This document shows, piece by piece, positions 53,101 to 61,348 of a DNA stretch of 64,000 bases; the first letter of the stretch is position 1; each line of letters opens with the position of its first letter. The stretch covers positions 1,364,001 to 1,428,000 of the forward strand of contig OX044356.1 in the NCBI GenBank assembly GCA_943846715.1, given 5' to 3'. A program made the translations under genes and the position numbers. The DNA comes from TMED14 sp002378565. Lineage in GTDB: Bacteria > Bacteroidota > Bacteroidia > Flavobacteriales > Schleiferiaceae. The notes beneath the pieces were generated by a model. The model made no database searches. It saw only the letters and a list, made by a program, of their open reading frames with translations, and was not told the DNA's origin.

Positions 53101-54657
53101 TTAGGCAACCTATCCGGAACCGTCACCTTCAAGTTTGAGGGAGTCAATGCCGGCGGCAACCATCTCTACTTGGACCATTTGCGTCTGCTGCCAGCCAGCT
53201 TGGCAACACCTGTAGCAGCTATTTTCAGCACAACAGCAGCTTGTCAAGGTTCATCCGTGACCTACCACAGTGCCAGCACAGGACAAAGCCTGAGTCATGC
53301 ATGGTCTTTCCCAGGTGGTAGCCCATCAAGTAGTGTCGCCGTCAACCCGGTGGTAACCTATGCCAACAGCGGATCCTTCAGTGTTTCATTGACCGTTAGC
53401 AACACCGCTGGCAGTGATGCCATCACCATGAGCAACCACCTCAGCGTGACAACTGCCGTAAGCCCTAGCATTGCGCTGACTGCGTCAAGCATGCCCGCTT
53501 GCCAAGGCGATACCGTCACTTTTGTCGCGAGTACAATCAATAGTGGCAGCAATCCGGTCTACCAATGGATGATCAATGGGCAGATAAGCGGAAGCAGTAG
53601 CTCAACCTTTAGCTCCTTCACACTCAATACAGGGGATAGTGTCACCTGCTTGCTAAGAAGTGATGCATACTGTGCTTCACCCAGTGAATTGCTATCTGCG
53701 CCTTCCGTTGTCTCCATGTACTCCCTGCCAACAGTTTCTGCAGGCAGCTACCCTTCGGTCTGCACGGGTGGGTCTGATATCCCACTGACCGGCACACCCG
53801 CTGGTGGCACCTTCACGGGAATTGCCGTTAGCAACAACCAGTTTTCACCGAGTCAAGTCGGGCCCGGCGCATACACTGTAACCTACAGCTACACGGACAA
53901 CAACGGTTGCAGCAACAGTGCATCGGTTGACATCATTGTTGGCTCTCCGCCCAATGTCTTTTTCAACTCAAACATTGGTGACCTCTGTGGGGCCGACCCT
54001 GCGATCACCCCGACAGGTGGCTACCCACTTGGCGGATACTACCAGGTAGACGGTGTGCAAGTCACACAAGTGACACCGAGCACCCTCACTGTTGGCATGC
54101 ACGATTTGGACTATGTCTACAACAATGGACTGTGTACCGTGATGAAGCTTGACTCTTTTTATGTGTATGCGAGCCCTCCCGTTCCAAGCATTCAGGTTTT
54201 TGACGGCGACAGTCTGTTCTGCCCGCAAGCCACTGCGCCTTACGTCGTGGTTTGGTTTGATGGCAACATGAATGCCATTGCCGGCGAAAGCAACCCATGG
54301 TACCACGCACCAAGCCCAGACAACTACTCTGTCCGATTGAAAGTCGGTTCGAGCTGCTGGGAGACATCTGGACCAACTGCTGTCACAGCCTTGCCAGAGT
54401 TGCTACAAGGTGTTGCGCATGTGAAGCCTAACCCAAGCTCCGGTGAATTTACCGTGGTTTTGCAGTCCGGAATCTTCATGCCAACCCAATGGCGACTCAT
54501 CACAGTCCAAGGCGAAGAGCTATTGGCTGGTGATGTCCTTGCCGGTCAAAAAGAGATGAACATGGACATCCGCCACATGGCAAATGGGGTGTACATCTTG
54601 GAATTGACTGCGCCAGAGGCTACCCATGCCCTACGTGTGGTAAAGGTTTCTGACTGA
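50149..54657 (+). CDS. Giant T9SS sortilin-like (BNR/Ig) surface protein
   Basis: 1502 residues from ATG 50149 (MKQFLPAILLLFFVSSQAQAQ signal peptide; an upstream TTG at 50089 would hide it). Residues about 20-100 form the FEKFWEGK/WKQFKRWEQFWEPRVYP head known in Bacteroidota VPS10/sortilin-like proteins. About 100-760 holds repeated BNR/Asp-box blades (GGLWKSTNDGGSW, GTGDRD, MYRTTDGGDNWS, GGVYRSTNSG, GGSSWYNRTG), consistent with a ten-bladed-type propeller. About 770-1010 resembles a PKD plus a jelly-roll ligand domain (GWSMASLGHLDSVSAVMRFFNY, in part). Then PKD/Ig-like modules (VAAIFSTTAACQGSSVTYHS) and a T9SS type A domain (VKPNPSSGEFTVVL, MANGVYILEL). Adhesive or enzymatic role unknown. 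Confidence 0.88.
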   Translation: MKQFLPAILLLFFVSSQAQAQQWVESMQDESVNVYQAIDEFEKFWEGKVVEKGHGWKQFKRWEQFWEPRVYPHGNRPNGSAVFQANSQIQASTAANPGLGNWSLVGPSNGNALQGIGRVNSITFHPNNSQTIYAGAPAGGLWKSTNDGGSWTTNTDKLPNIGISTMVIDPLHPDTMYVGTGDRDAGDTYSTGVLKSVDAGATWQATGLTFGVLQFKRITGMIIHPDSTNWLVVSTRTGMYRTTDGGDNWSLVQGGTFQSLATVVGAEHLLYAGTQNNAKIWYSRDFGISWTMAITGLPVSGVSRAELATTAADTNYVYAIYGANNNGLYGVYRSTNKGISWTQMHGSTPNLLGWSTTGAGTGGQAWYDLTIAASPLNKDVILIGGVNIWRSNNGGSSFGLSGHWYGGGGASFVHADHHWLTFRPNSNKVYAGTDGGVYRSTNSGLNNSWVARNDGMAITMYYKISTSAANSNLTLAGAQDNGTHLKNNTWSRVGGGDGMDNGIAGSDAMVMYRSIYYGDFDKSVNGGASFNAPFNLPPSGNGNWVTPFVVSVINANTLYAGFEKLWKSSNAGSSFSATTTTGIWGSNKIDVIAEAPSNASVLYVGINQRVYRSVNGGGIWTHITNNVSNQNTVTGIAVDPANADHIAITKSGYSVDKVYESYDGGSSWYNRTGSLPNIPANCVAFEPGSNGLLYVGTDVGVYFRDASMSDWLPFMDGLPNTIINDIEILQTASVNLIRVGTYGRGVWESPLASTFLDIPVAAFDVAPEALCAIGDSIQLHDQSLNMPGNWAWTIHPQTFSYASGSSSSSQNPIIIPTATGNYSIQLIAGNSYGSDTSVAIHALAVGGILTPVNEEFKGALPNRWTIENPDNDRGWSMASLGHLDSVSAVMRFFNYSNIGQVDALISPPYAIDSNSTLIYDLAYQMKTGNASDTLRIMASTDCGATWQLLFTGSDDGTGNFATAASSINAFVPTTSAQWRTDTLALGNLSGTVTFKFEGVNAGGNHLYLDHLRLLPASLATPVAAIFSTTAACQGSSVTYHSASTGQSLSHAWSFPGGSPSSSVAVNPVVTYANSGSFSVSLTVSNTAGSDAITMSNHLSVTTAVSPSIALTASSMPACQGDTVTFVASTINSGSNPVYQWMINGQISGSSSSTFSSFTLNTGDSVTCLLRSDAYCASPSELLSAPSVVSMYSLPTVSAGSYPSVCTGGSDIPLTGTPAGGTFTGIAVSNNQFSPSQVGPGAYTVTYSYTDNNGCSNSASVDIIVGSPPNVFFNSNIGDLCGADPAITPTGGYPLGGYYQVDGVQVTQVTPSTLTVGMHDLDYVYNNGLCTVMKLDSFYVYASPPVPSIQVFDGDSLFCPQATAPYVVVWFDGNMNAIAGESNPWYHAPSPDNYSVRLKVGSSCWETSGPTAVTALPELLQGVAHVKPNPSSGEFTVVLQSGIFMPTQWRLITVQGEELLAGDVLAGQKEMNMDIRHMANGVYILELTAPEATHALRVVKVSD

Positions 54658-54683
54658 GGATTGTCGCATGTCTTCAATGCATC

Positions 54684-54718
54684 AAAAAACCCCGCAGGTA
54701 AGCCCTGCGGGGTTTTTT
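54684..54718. terminator. Bidirectional Rho-independent terminator
   Basis: AAAAAACCCCGCAGG (54684-54698), 5-base loop, CCTGCGGGGTTTTTT (54704-54718), fully complementary. It ends the giant T9SS gene and can also end purQ on the minus strand. Confidence 0.9.
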
Positions 54719-54768
54719 ATTGGGTCCAAAAGTTTGTTGTCTGCGCAGAGCTTTCGCCATGTTTGCAA

Positions 54769-55464
54769 TCAGGCCGTGGTCATGTGATTGAGCAAGGATT
54801 CAAGCAAAATTTTTCCATCTGCATTGAGCAGGTCCTCAGTGGCTGCACGTTCTGGGTGTGGCATCATGCCCATCACGTTTTTCCTTGCATTGCAAACACC
54901 AGCAATGTTGTCAATGGATCCATTGGGGTTGGATGCATCGGTGACCTTTGCTTGCTCATCGCAGTAATAAAAGAGCACTTGCCCATTGTCATCCAATCGG
55001 TTCAATGTGTCTTCATCTGCGTGGTAGCGTCCTTCACCATGAGCGATAGGAATTTTGTAGGCCTTGGTCATGTCAAGGTCCGCAGTGATTGCTGAGTCCA
55101 GCATGCCCGGTGTCAAGTGAATGTTCTTGCAAATGAAGTTGTGTGAACTATTGTGCAGCAGGGCACCTGGAAGGAAATGTGCTTCCGTCAACATTTGAAA
55201 ACCATTGCAAATCCCCATAACATAACCGCCTTTGTCTGCGTGTTTGATCACCTCTGCCATGATGGGCGAAAAGCGAGCAATGGCACCGGAACGAAGGTAG
55301 TCGCCATAGGAAAATCCTCCAGGGAGAATCACCATATCAACCCCTTGAAGGTCATGGTCTTTATGCCAAAGAGAGACGGCTTCCTGACCAAGATCATGGC
55401 GCAACGCATGCAGCATGTCTTGATCACAATTAGAGCCTGGGAAGGTGACTACGCCAAATTTCAT
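54769..55464 (-). CDS. purQ: Phosphoribosylformylglycinamidine synthase subunit I
   Basis: 231 residues from ATG 55464 (MKFGVVTFPGSNCDQDMLHAL); a longer frame upstream crosses the promoter. This is the glutaminase subunit of FGAM synthase that feeds ammonia to PurL in purine synthesis. The catalytic Cys is in GICNGFQML (about residue 86), the His-Glu pair in MMPHPERAATE, and VILPGGFSYGDYLRSGAIA is typical. purL and purS are not nearby. Confidence 0.96.
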   Translation of the reverse strand: MKFGVVTFPGSNCDQDMLHALRHDLGQEAVSLWHKDHDLQGVDMVILPGGFSYGDYLRSGAIARFSPIMAEVIKHADKGGYVMGICNGFQMLTEAHFLPGALLHNSSHNFICKNIHLTPGMLDSAITADLDMTKAYKIPIAHGEGRYHADEDTLNRLDDNGQVLFYYCDEQAKVTDASNPNGSIDNIAGVCNARKNVMGMMPHPERAATEDLLNADGKILLESLLNHMTTA

Positions 55465-55468
55465 GCGA

Positions 55469-55476
55469 CAAATGTA
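55469..55476 (-). promoter_or_regulatory. Candidate -7 element of purQ
   Basis: Minus-strand TACATTTG (TAnnTTTG) ends 4 bases before ATG 55464. A TTG exists 27 bases further upstream, longer than usual. The leader would be very short. Confidence 0.4.
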
Positions 55477-55506
55477 CAGCCAGAATGTACGTCCACGGCG
55501 GGTCAA

Positions 55507-57663
55507 TCAGTCGATAATTATGGGAAAAGATCGCCGGATAACCCTGCCGGTTGATGCTGTCCATTGCAAGACCCACAGGGCAGCACCTCGGGCTGATTTT
55601 GGGGGCAATACATGGCATGACCAGTGGTCAACAGACTGAACAGGCAAGGGGTCTGACCAGGTTATTGTCCATGTGCCATCGATGGAGAACAAGGCCTCCT
55701 GAATCACCCATGGCCCCTCTGCGCGAAGGGCAAATGACAGCAGGGGGCGCTGGCCAGATAGCCAGCCAAAGTGCCTATGTTGCATGTCCATGAGGCCCAT
55801 CAAGGGGGCGCGAACCAACGGAGGGCTTCGCCCTGGCGTGGCAGAGTCAGCGCCCGCACTGATCCAGTGATCAACTTGCTTCAAGATGGCGATGCCTTCA
55901 CCTTGGCCTAAAGACGGGTGATGCAACGCATCGTCATAGAAGGCCTGATCCAGGCGCTGCCCTTGGGATGTCAACAGCAACAATTCACCATGGTCATCAT
56001 CAAGCGGCGGCAGGCTTGCTGCGGTGGCAATGAAGGTGGAGTCTCCCAAGGGGTAGTCATTGACCAATGCGGGTGGTGACATCACAAAGGCCCTGGTCTC
56101 ATCCGGCAGAAGGAAGCTCCCAGCAGGGGCCAGTTGACGCCAAGCCATGGGTGGCCATTGGTCAGACAGGACTAAGGATCCCATGTCTAAAACCCGCGAT
56201 GAGAGGTTGCGAAGTTCCACAAAACGCTGCCCCCCCGGCAAGGGGTTGAAGAGGATTTCATTCAACTGGACCTCTCCACTGTCCGGCATGGCAGCCATAC
56301 CCCAGGCGATAACTGCTGTGTCCAAGGCGCTGCCGTCACAATGGATGAAACTCGGGGGAATCACCAGGGTTTGCCGATCGCCCATCAAGGTTGGAGAGGA
56401 AGGGCTGTAGGTCCAGTGATCAGATGCCATGGCTTCCCATCCATATGGCATGGGTTGCATGGATTTCATGGGATGTCTCCATTGAATATGCAAGCGGTCC
56501 GTCGTCCAAACATGGTGAACACCACCCTGCCTTGGAGGCAAGGCATCTTGCATGAACTGGCCCAAGTCTGAACCCTTTGCCGCTGTGGCCGATGTCCAAG
56601 AACCTGGCAAGCATGAACAGCTGCTGTCTCTTGCCGTCAAGGACCACCCACCCATGGCCTTGTCTGGCGGGTCATGGTTGTCATCGCTCAAGGTGATTTC
56701 TGCCAGGGTTAAGCCTCGGTGATCTTTGAGGAGCAAGTGCACTTGTGTTGGCAGTGACAAGGCTTGATGCCAAATCCACCGGCTATTAACGCCTGCTTGA
56801 AGCAAGCAGTCTCTGTCGCCAATGACAATGGGCTGCTGCGGCAGAAGCCACCGGGAAGGCAAAGTTTGAGGCTGGCCGTTCACCTCAAGCTGCCATCCAG
56901 CAGCCCACAAACTATCCCCCACTGATGACCCCGCAAAGCCTTCCAAAGCATCGCAGGCTGGAGATTGAGCATGCATGGGTGGCAGGGGTTTCAACATCAC
57001 CTCTGTCCACTTCCAGGACAAGGAACGCAAGGACAGGGAATCCATGACAGCTTGGTCCAGCTGTCCGTGAATGGGCCGCCATGAAATCGCCTGGACCCGG
57101 GTACTGGTAACCCGCTGTCCCAGAGTTAGTTGATTAATGACAGGCCAGCCCACATCAACGGTTTGCTGCAAAATCAGCTCGCCATCATTCACGTTCAAGG
57201 TCATGGCATGACCCGTCAACGTCAGGCTCCATTCAATGGTGTTCTGGCTGTGGTTGAGCCATCCTGGCTGGCTTGACATCAGCCATTGGCTGCCATGTGG
57301 TGATAGGGCTTCTACTTGAATTTTGTCTGATAAGCAGCCAAAAATTAGACGGTAGCTGTGGTTCATGGGGCCAGACCATTCCACCCAAGCACAGTTGACC
57401 GAACTGGGGTTGAAGTCCAACTGGACCGACCCATGCCATTGCCAGTCAGGGCCACCCTGCAAGGGGTGACTTAGCTCCCATGTGCCGCCACTGGGGGCAT
57501 CTAGCCACAAGGCGCTATCCGCCACAGCAAAGGCAGCCGTGTCTCCCGACCACGCCTGGATGTCTTGGAAGGGAAAGTAGTAAGCTTGTGTAGGCTGATG
57601 GGCCTTCAACAAGGAGAAAGCCATCATCCAAGTCAGAAAAAACGGCATGGCAAATAGTCGCAT
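55507..57663 (-). CDS. Secreted lamin-tail-domain protein, hypothetical
   Basis: 718 residues from ATG 57663 (signal-like MRLFAMPFFLTWMMAFSLLK); ATG 57648 is an alternative. Residues about 25-200 look like a jelly-roll lectin/LamG domain (WELSHPLQGGPDWQWHGSVQL, MNHSYRLIFGCLSDKIQVE). Around 465-590 is a lamin-tail (LTD) domain: SGEVQLNEILFNPLPGGQRFVELRN (in part), LDMGSLVLSDQW, FLLPDETRAFVM. The C-terminus (GRVIRRSFPIIID) shows no T9SS motif. Such proteins in Bacteroidota are exported and often cell-surface anchored; the role is unknown. Head-to-head with asd. Confidence 0.78.
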   Translation of the reverse strand: MRLFAMPFFLTWMMAFSLLKAHQPTQAYYFPFQDIQAWSGDTAAFAVADSALWLDAPSGGTWELSHPLQGGPDWQWHGSVQLDFNPSSVNCAWVEWSGPMNHSYRLIFGCLSDKIQVEALSPHGSQWLMSSQPGWLNHSQNTIEWSLTLTGHAMTLNVNDGELILQQTVDVGWPVINQLTLGQRVTSTRVQAISWRPIHGQLDQAVMDSLSLRSLSWKWTEVMLKPLPPMHAQSPACDALEGFAGSSVGDSLWAAGWQLEVNGQPQTLPSRWLLPQQPIVIGDRDCLLQAGVNSRWIWHQALSLPTQVHLLLKDHRGLTLAEITLSDDNHDPPDKAMGGWSLTARDSSCSCLPGSWTSATAAKGSDLGQFMQDALPPRQGGVHHVWTTDRLHIQWRHPMKSMQPMPYGWEAMASDHWTYSPSSPTLMGDRQTLVIPPSFIHCDGSALDTAVIAWGMAAMPDSGEVQLNEILFNPLPGGQRFVELRNLSSRVLDMGSLVLSDQWPPMAWRQLAPAGSFLLPDETRAFVMSPPALVNDYPLGDSTFIATAASLPPLDDDHGELLLLTSQGQRLDQAFYDDALHHPSLGQGEGIAILKQVDHWISAGADSATPGRSPPLVRAPLMGLMDMQHRHFGWLSGQRPLLSFALRAEGPWVIQEALFSIDGTWTITWSDPLPVQSVDHWSCHVLPPKSARGAALWVLQWTASTGRVIRRSFPIIID

Positions 57664-57671
57664 AGGGGCTG

Positions 57672-57679
57672 TACTTTTG
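57672..57679 (+). promoter_or_regulatory. Candidate -7 element of asd
   Basis: TACTTTTG (TAnnTTTG) within the 43-base gap between asd and the divergent LTD gene, ending 27 bases before ATG 57707. No clear TTG at -33. Confidence 0.45.
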
Positions 57680-57706
57680 CACAAGATTAATCCAGCAAGA
57701 GGAGTT

Positions 57707-58714
57707 ATGCGTTTAGCCTTGATAGGAGCCACCGGCATGGTCGGCCAAGTGATGAGACAGGTGCTTGAAGAGCGTCAGTTTCTGGTGAGCCAATTGCTGC
57801 CAGTGGCATCTGCGTCCAACCATGGGCAATGGATCAACTGGCGCGGTGACCAGGTGCAGATTATGTCGATTGAAGAGGCCCTAAAAGCCAAGCCAGATTT
57901 AGCCCTGTTTTCTGCTGGAAGCGACCTATCGGTAACATGGGCTAAAGCCTTCACGGATCAAGGCTGTGTTGTTATTGACAACTCATCTGCCTGGCGCATG
58001 GACCCTGACATCCCCCTGGTGGTTCCTCAAGTGAATGCCTCAGCATTGTCTAAAAAGGATTGCCTTATTGCTAACCCCAACTGCAGCACCATCCAATTGG
58101 TTATGGTTCTCAAGGCCCTTGACCAGCTTTCACCCATTGGCCGAGTTCTTGTCAGCACCTACCAAGCCATCTCGGGCACAGGCAAGCTTGCGGTCAATCA
58201 GTTGACGCAAGAAATAGCTGGAGATTCGGTAATTGACAATGCCTATCCCTACCAAATTCATCAGAATGTACTGCCCCATTGCGATGATTTTTTGCCCAAT
58301 GGCTACACCAAGGAGGAAATGAAACTCACGAATGAAAGCGTGAAAATTCTGGGCAACACAAAGGTTCAAGTCAGCGCAACTGCCGTTAGGGTACCTATTC
58401 AAGTTGGCCATTCAGAGTCAGTGAACATTGCCTTCCTTGGCGATCGACCACCCCTGGCGGCCATCCGCCAAGCGCTGTCGGATTTCCCTGGCATCACTTT
58501 GCAGGATGATCCGCAAAACGACGTCTACCCCATGCCGCTATCTGCGGAAGGCAAGGATGATGTTTTTGTCGGGCGTTTGCGCAAAGATCTCAGTTGTGAG
58601 AACGCAGTGAACCTGTGGATTGTTTCAGACAATTTGCGCAAGGGCGCAGCCAGCAACGCCATTGACATTGCAGCGTATTTGCTTGAACACAAGCTATTGA
58701 CACCCGCTCATTAA
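57707..58714 (+). CDS. asd: Aspartate-semialdehyde dehydrogenase
   Basis: 335 residues from ATG 57707 (MRLALIGATGMVGQVMRQVL), which begins the NADP Rossmann motif directly; a longer open frame upstream overlaps the LTD gene. It reduces aspartyl-4-phosphate to the semialdehyde for lysine, diaminopimelate, threonine and methionine synthesis. The catalytic Cys is in LIANPNCSTIQLVMVL (about residue 128), SAGSDLSVTWAKAF and VIDNSSAWRMDPDIPLVVP precede it, and YQAISGTGK follows. VRVPIQVGHSESVNIAF completes the family pattern. Confidence 0.96.
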   Translation: MRLALIGATGMVGQVMRQVLEERQFLVSQLLPVASASNHGQWINWRGDQVQIMSIEEALKAKPDLALFSAGSDLSVTWAKAFTDQGCVVIDNSSAWRMDPDIPLVVPQVNASALSKKDCLIANPNCSTIQLVMVLKALDQLSPIGRVLVSTYQAISGTGKLAVNQLTQEIAGDSVIDNAYPYQIHQNVLPHCDDFLPNGYTKEEMKLTNESVKILGNTKVQVSATAVRVPIQVGHSESVNIAFLGDRPPLAAIRQALSDFPGITLQDDPQNDVYPMPLSAEGKDDVFVGRLRKDLSCENAVNLWIVSDNLRKGAASNAIDIAAYLLEHKLLTPAH

Positions 58715-58744
58715 ACCTTTTTACATTTTTATCATCAAAACAGC

Positions 58745-61180
58745 ATGAAAACCTCATTGACCCTTGCTTTTGCGCTAGCCATTTCTCTACAGTCCATCGC
58801 GCAAACCACTGTCACCGGTCAGGTTGTTGGCAGTGATGACCAAGCAGCCCTTGTTGGAGCTCAAGTTATAGTTTCACAACAACGTCAAGCCATCACGCAA
58901 GTTGTGACCGATGCAAAGGGTCAATTCTCAATCAAGCTACCCAGCGGAATTTATGGCCTTGGCATTCAAATGATGGGTTACACAGCTACACGCCAACGAT
59001 TGACTGTTGGCTCAGATAAGCTAGACTTGGGGGCAATCACCCTGTCCATTGAAGACACAGAATTGGCGGAAGCTGAAGTCACCGCAAGCGGGCCGCGTGC
59101 CCTTAACGGCTTGGACCGCAAGGTTTACCAGGTGGGTGATGATTTGATCGCGCAAGGCGGAACCGGCATGGACATCCTGCGTCAAGTCCCCAGCCTCACA
59201 GTAGATATCGATGGCAACATCGCCCTGCGAGGCGATGAGAACGTTACCATTTTGGTGGACGGGAGGCCCGCAGCACTCTTGGGTCTCACTGGTGATAATG
59301 CCTTTGAGCGCATCCCAGCGAACAGCATTGCCAGTGTGGAGGTGGTCACGAACCCGGGGGCGAAATACGATGCATCTGGCACTGGCGGCATCATCAACAT
59401 CGTGACCAAAAAAGGGAGAAAACTGCCCTTCAATGGCAATTTTAATGCAGGCATTGGAACCGGAGACAAGCAAAATGCCGGCTTCACTGTTTCAGCGCCT
59501 GCAAAGAATTTTCGATTGACAACCTCATTGAATTGGGGCGATCGGCAAAGGCGAAACGAAAGCCATGTTTTCCGGCGCTACGATTTCCCTGACACCACCT
59601 ATACCTTGAATTATGATGGCGCAGGGATTAGCGGTCATGACAATTTAAACTTTCTGATTGGCTTGGACTGGACCCTTGCGAAGGTGCATGAATTCAATCT
59701 CAGTGTCAACCTTGGTCAAGGCAACGGAACGGGAGATGGAACTACCGAATACGTGAATCAAACGCTGAATAAGAGCTTTATCACGCGTGCAACGCAAATC
59801 AGTGACAACTCCTTTGGTTACGGCAACGACAATATCAGCCTGATGTACAAAAAAGTTTTTGATGATGACATCAAGGCATTCTCCATGGATGCAACCTTCG
59901 CGACGGGCAGCAGTCAATCGGGGAGTTCAACAAGATTTGTCAAAGACAGCCTCTACCCAGACGACCTAACCTATGGGGATGTGGCAGCACAGCTCTTTAA
60001 CAATATAGGTGACAACCAGACCTTCAACTTTCAGTCTGATTTCAGTTGGCCTGTTGGGGATGCAGGGCGCTTAGATATGGGTGGCAGGTACAGCATCAAG
60101 GCATCCAAAGAGGATCGTATTGCTTCGCAATTGCCTTACCAATGGTCATCGTCCTATGTGCCCGACAGCTTGCGCAGCTTGAATGTGGATCAAAACAATA
60201 CCATTGCCGCACTGTATGCTACTTATGGTCATGTGTTCAGTGAGCAATGGAAGGGCCAATTAGGCCTGAGGTATGAGAACGCTAGCCTGTCATTCAACTT
60301 GAGTGATGGCTCACCGTTAAGTAGGGTTTACCCTGGGCTTTTCCCAAGTGCCTACCTGACCTACACACCAAAAAAAGGCTTGGAATTTCAGGGCAGTTAC
60401 TCCATGCGTGTGAACCGGCCACGCGAGCGAGCTCTCAACCCCGTGATTGATTACAGCAATCCGCAATCCCTGAGGAAGGGCAACCCTGAGCTGAAACCAG
60501 AAATCACCCACAGTGTTGAGTTGAGTGCCGTACAATACAGCCGCAAGGGGTCCATTTCAGCGGCCATTTACGCTAAAAGAACTGATGGCATGTTCTCTCG
60601 TTACCTCACGGTTGAACCCAACGGCATCTTGATGATGACTTGGGAAAACTTTGACCTCCGACAGCGAATTGGTGCTAGCGGTAATGCCATGTTAAGGTTT
60701 AGTAAAACCCTCAGTATTCAAGCCTCAGCAGATGCTTTTTACACAGAAATTTCAGGTGAGAATTTGCAAGTTGGCTTGAGTCAATCAGGCTTTGGCTGGC
60801 AAGGTCGAGGCAATGTGATGTGGCAGTTTCAACCAAAGCATCAACTGCAAGTGACCTTCAACCATTGGGGTGCTGGCCCTACAGGTCAAGGCTACAGGAA
60901 GGGTATCAGCTACTTAGATATGGCCTACAAGTACGACATCATCCCCAAGAAGCTCTTCGTGTCGATGCGCCTGTCTGATGTCTTCAACACAAGGCAATTC
61001 AGCTACATTCAAGATAGCCGTAACCTCTACGTGACCTATGATCGGGCAAGGGAAAGTCAGATCCTTTATTTGTCGGTTCAATACAACTTTGGTGCGAAGG
61101 AATCTAAAGGGCGCGGTGGGCGCAAAGGATCTCGCGGCGGAAGCGGCGGCGGGTCACAGGGCGCGGGCATGGAACTCTGA
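58745..61180 (+). CDS. Outer membrane receptor, TonB-dependent/OMP_b-brl_3 type
   Basis: 811 residues. Signal MKTSLTLAFALAISLQSIAQ; carboxypeptidase-regulatory-like domain at about 22-108 (TVTGQVVGSDDQAALVGAQV, GIYGLGIQMMGY); plug-like domain at about 115-220 (VYQVGDDLIAQGGTGMDILRQVP, VTILVDGRPAALLG, SVEVVTNPGAKYDASGTGGIINIVT in parts). A long barrel follows, ending SQILYLSVQYNFG, and then a roughly 30-residue Gly/Arg/Ser tail (GRGGRKGSRGGSGGG). The tail is common in this family. No SusD partner lies nearby, so it is probably not a classical SusCD polysaccharide system; the substrate is unknown. Confidence 0.88.
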   Translation: MKTSLTLAFALAISLQSIAQTTVTGQVVGSDDQAALVGAQVIVSQQRQAITQVVTDAKGQFSIKLPSGIYGLGIQMMGYTATRQRLTVGSDKLDLGAITLSIEDTELAEAEVTASGPRALNGLDRKVYQVGDDLIAQGGTGMDILRQVPSLTVDIDGNIALRGDENVTILVDGRPAALLGLTGDNAFERIPANSIASVEVVTNPGAKYDASGTGGIINIVTKKGRKLPFNGNFNAGIGTGDKQNAGFTVSAPAKNFRLTTSLNWGDRQRRNESHVFRRYDFPDTTYTLNYDGAGISGHDNLNFLIGLDWTLAKVHEFNLSVNLGQGNGTGDGTTEYVNQTLNKSFITRATQISDNSFGYGNDNISLMYKKVFDDDIKAFSMDATFATGSSQSGSSTRFVKDSLYPDDLTYGDVAAQLFNNIGDNQTFNFQSDFSWPVGDAGRLDMGGRYSIKASKEDRIASQLPYQWSSSYVPDSLRSLNVDQNNTIAALYATYGHVFSEQWKGQLGLRYENASLSFNLSDGSPLSRVYPGLFPSAYLTYTPKKGLEFQGSYSMRVNRPRERALNPVIDYSNPQSLRKGNPELKPEITHSVELSAVQYSRKGSISAAIYAKRTDGMFSRYLTVEPNGILMMTWENFDLRQRIGASGNAMLRFSKTLSIQASADAFYTEISGENLQVGLSQSGFGWQGRGNVMWQFQPKHQLQVTFNHWGAGPTGQGYRKGISYLDMAYKYDIIPKKLFVSMRLSDVFNTRQFSYIQDSRNLYVTYDRARESQILYLSVQYNFGAKESKGRGGRKGSRGGSGGGSQGAGMEL

Positions 61181-61348
61181 CTTGATCACCACCACAGGGC
61201 AAGCGGCTTTGCGGTAGGCACATGTTGCCATGTGTGACACTGCCTTTTCTAGACCCATTCAACCAACTCAAACCCTTGACAAAGCTGTTGAAAACTGCCT
61301 GAACATTGCAAGCAGAGACACAACATTCTTATGTAGCTTGGTCAGTAG

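Noticed and set aside
53760..54420. Possible frameshift or pseudogene near the end of the giant T9SS gene
   Set aside because: The reading frame is continuous to a normal T9SS type A C-terminus.
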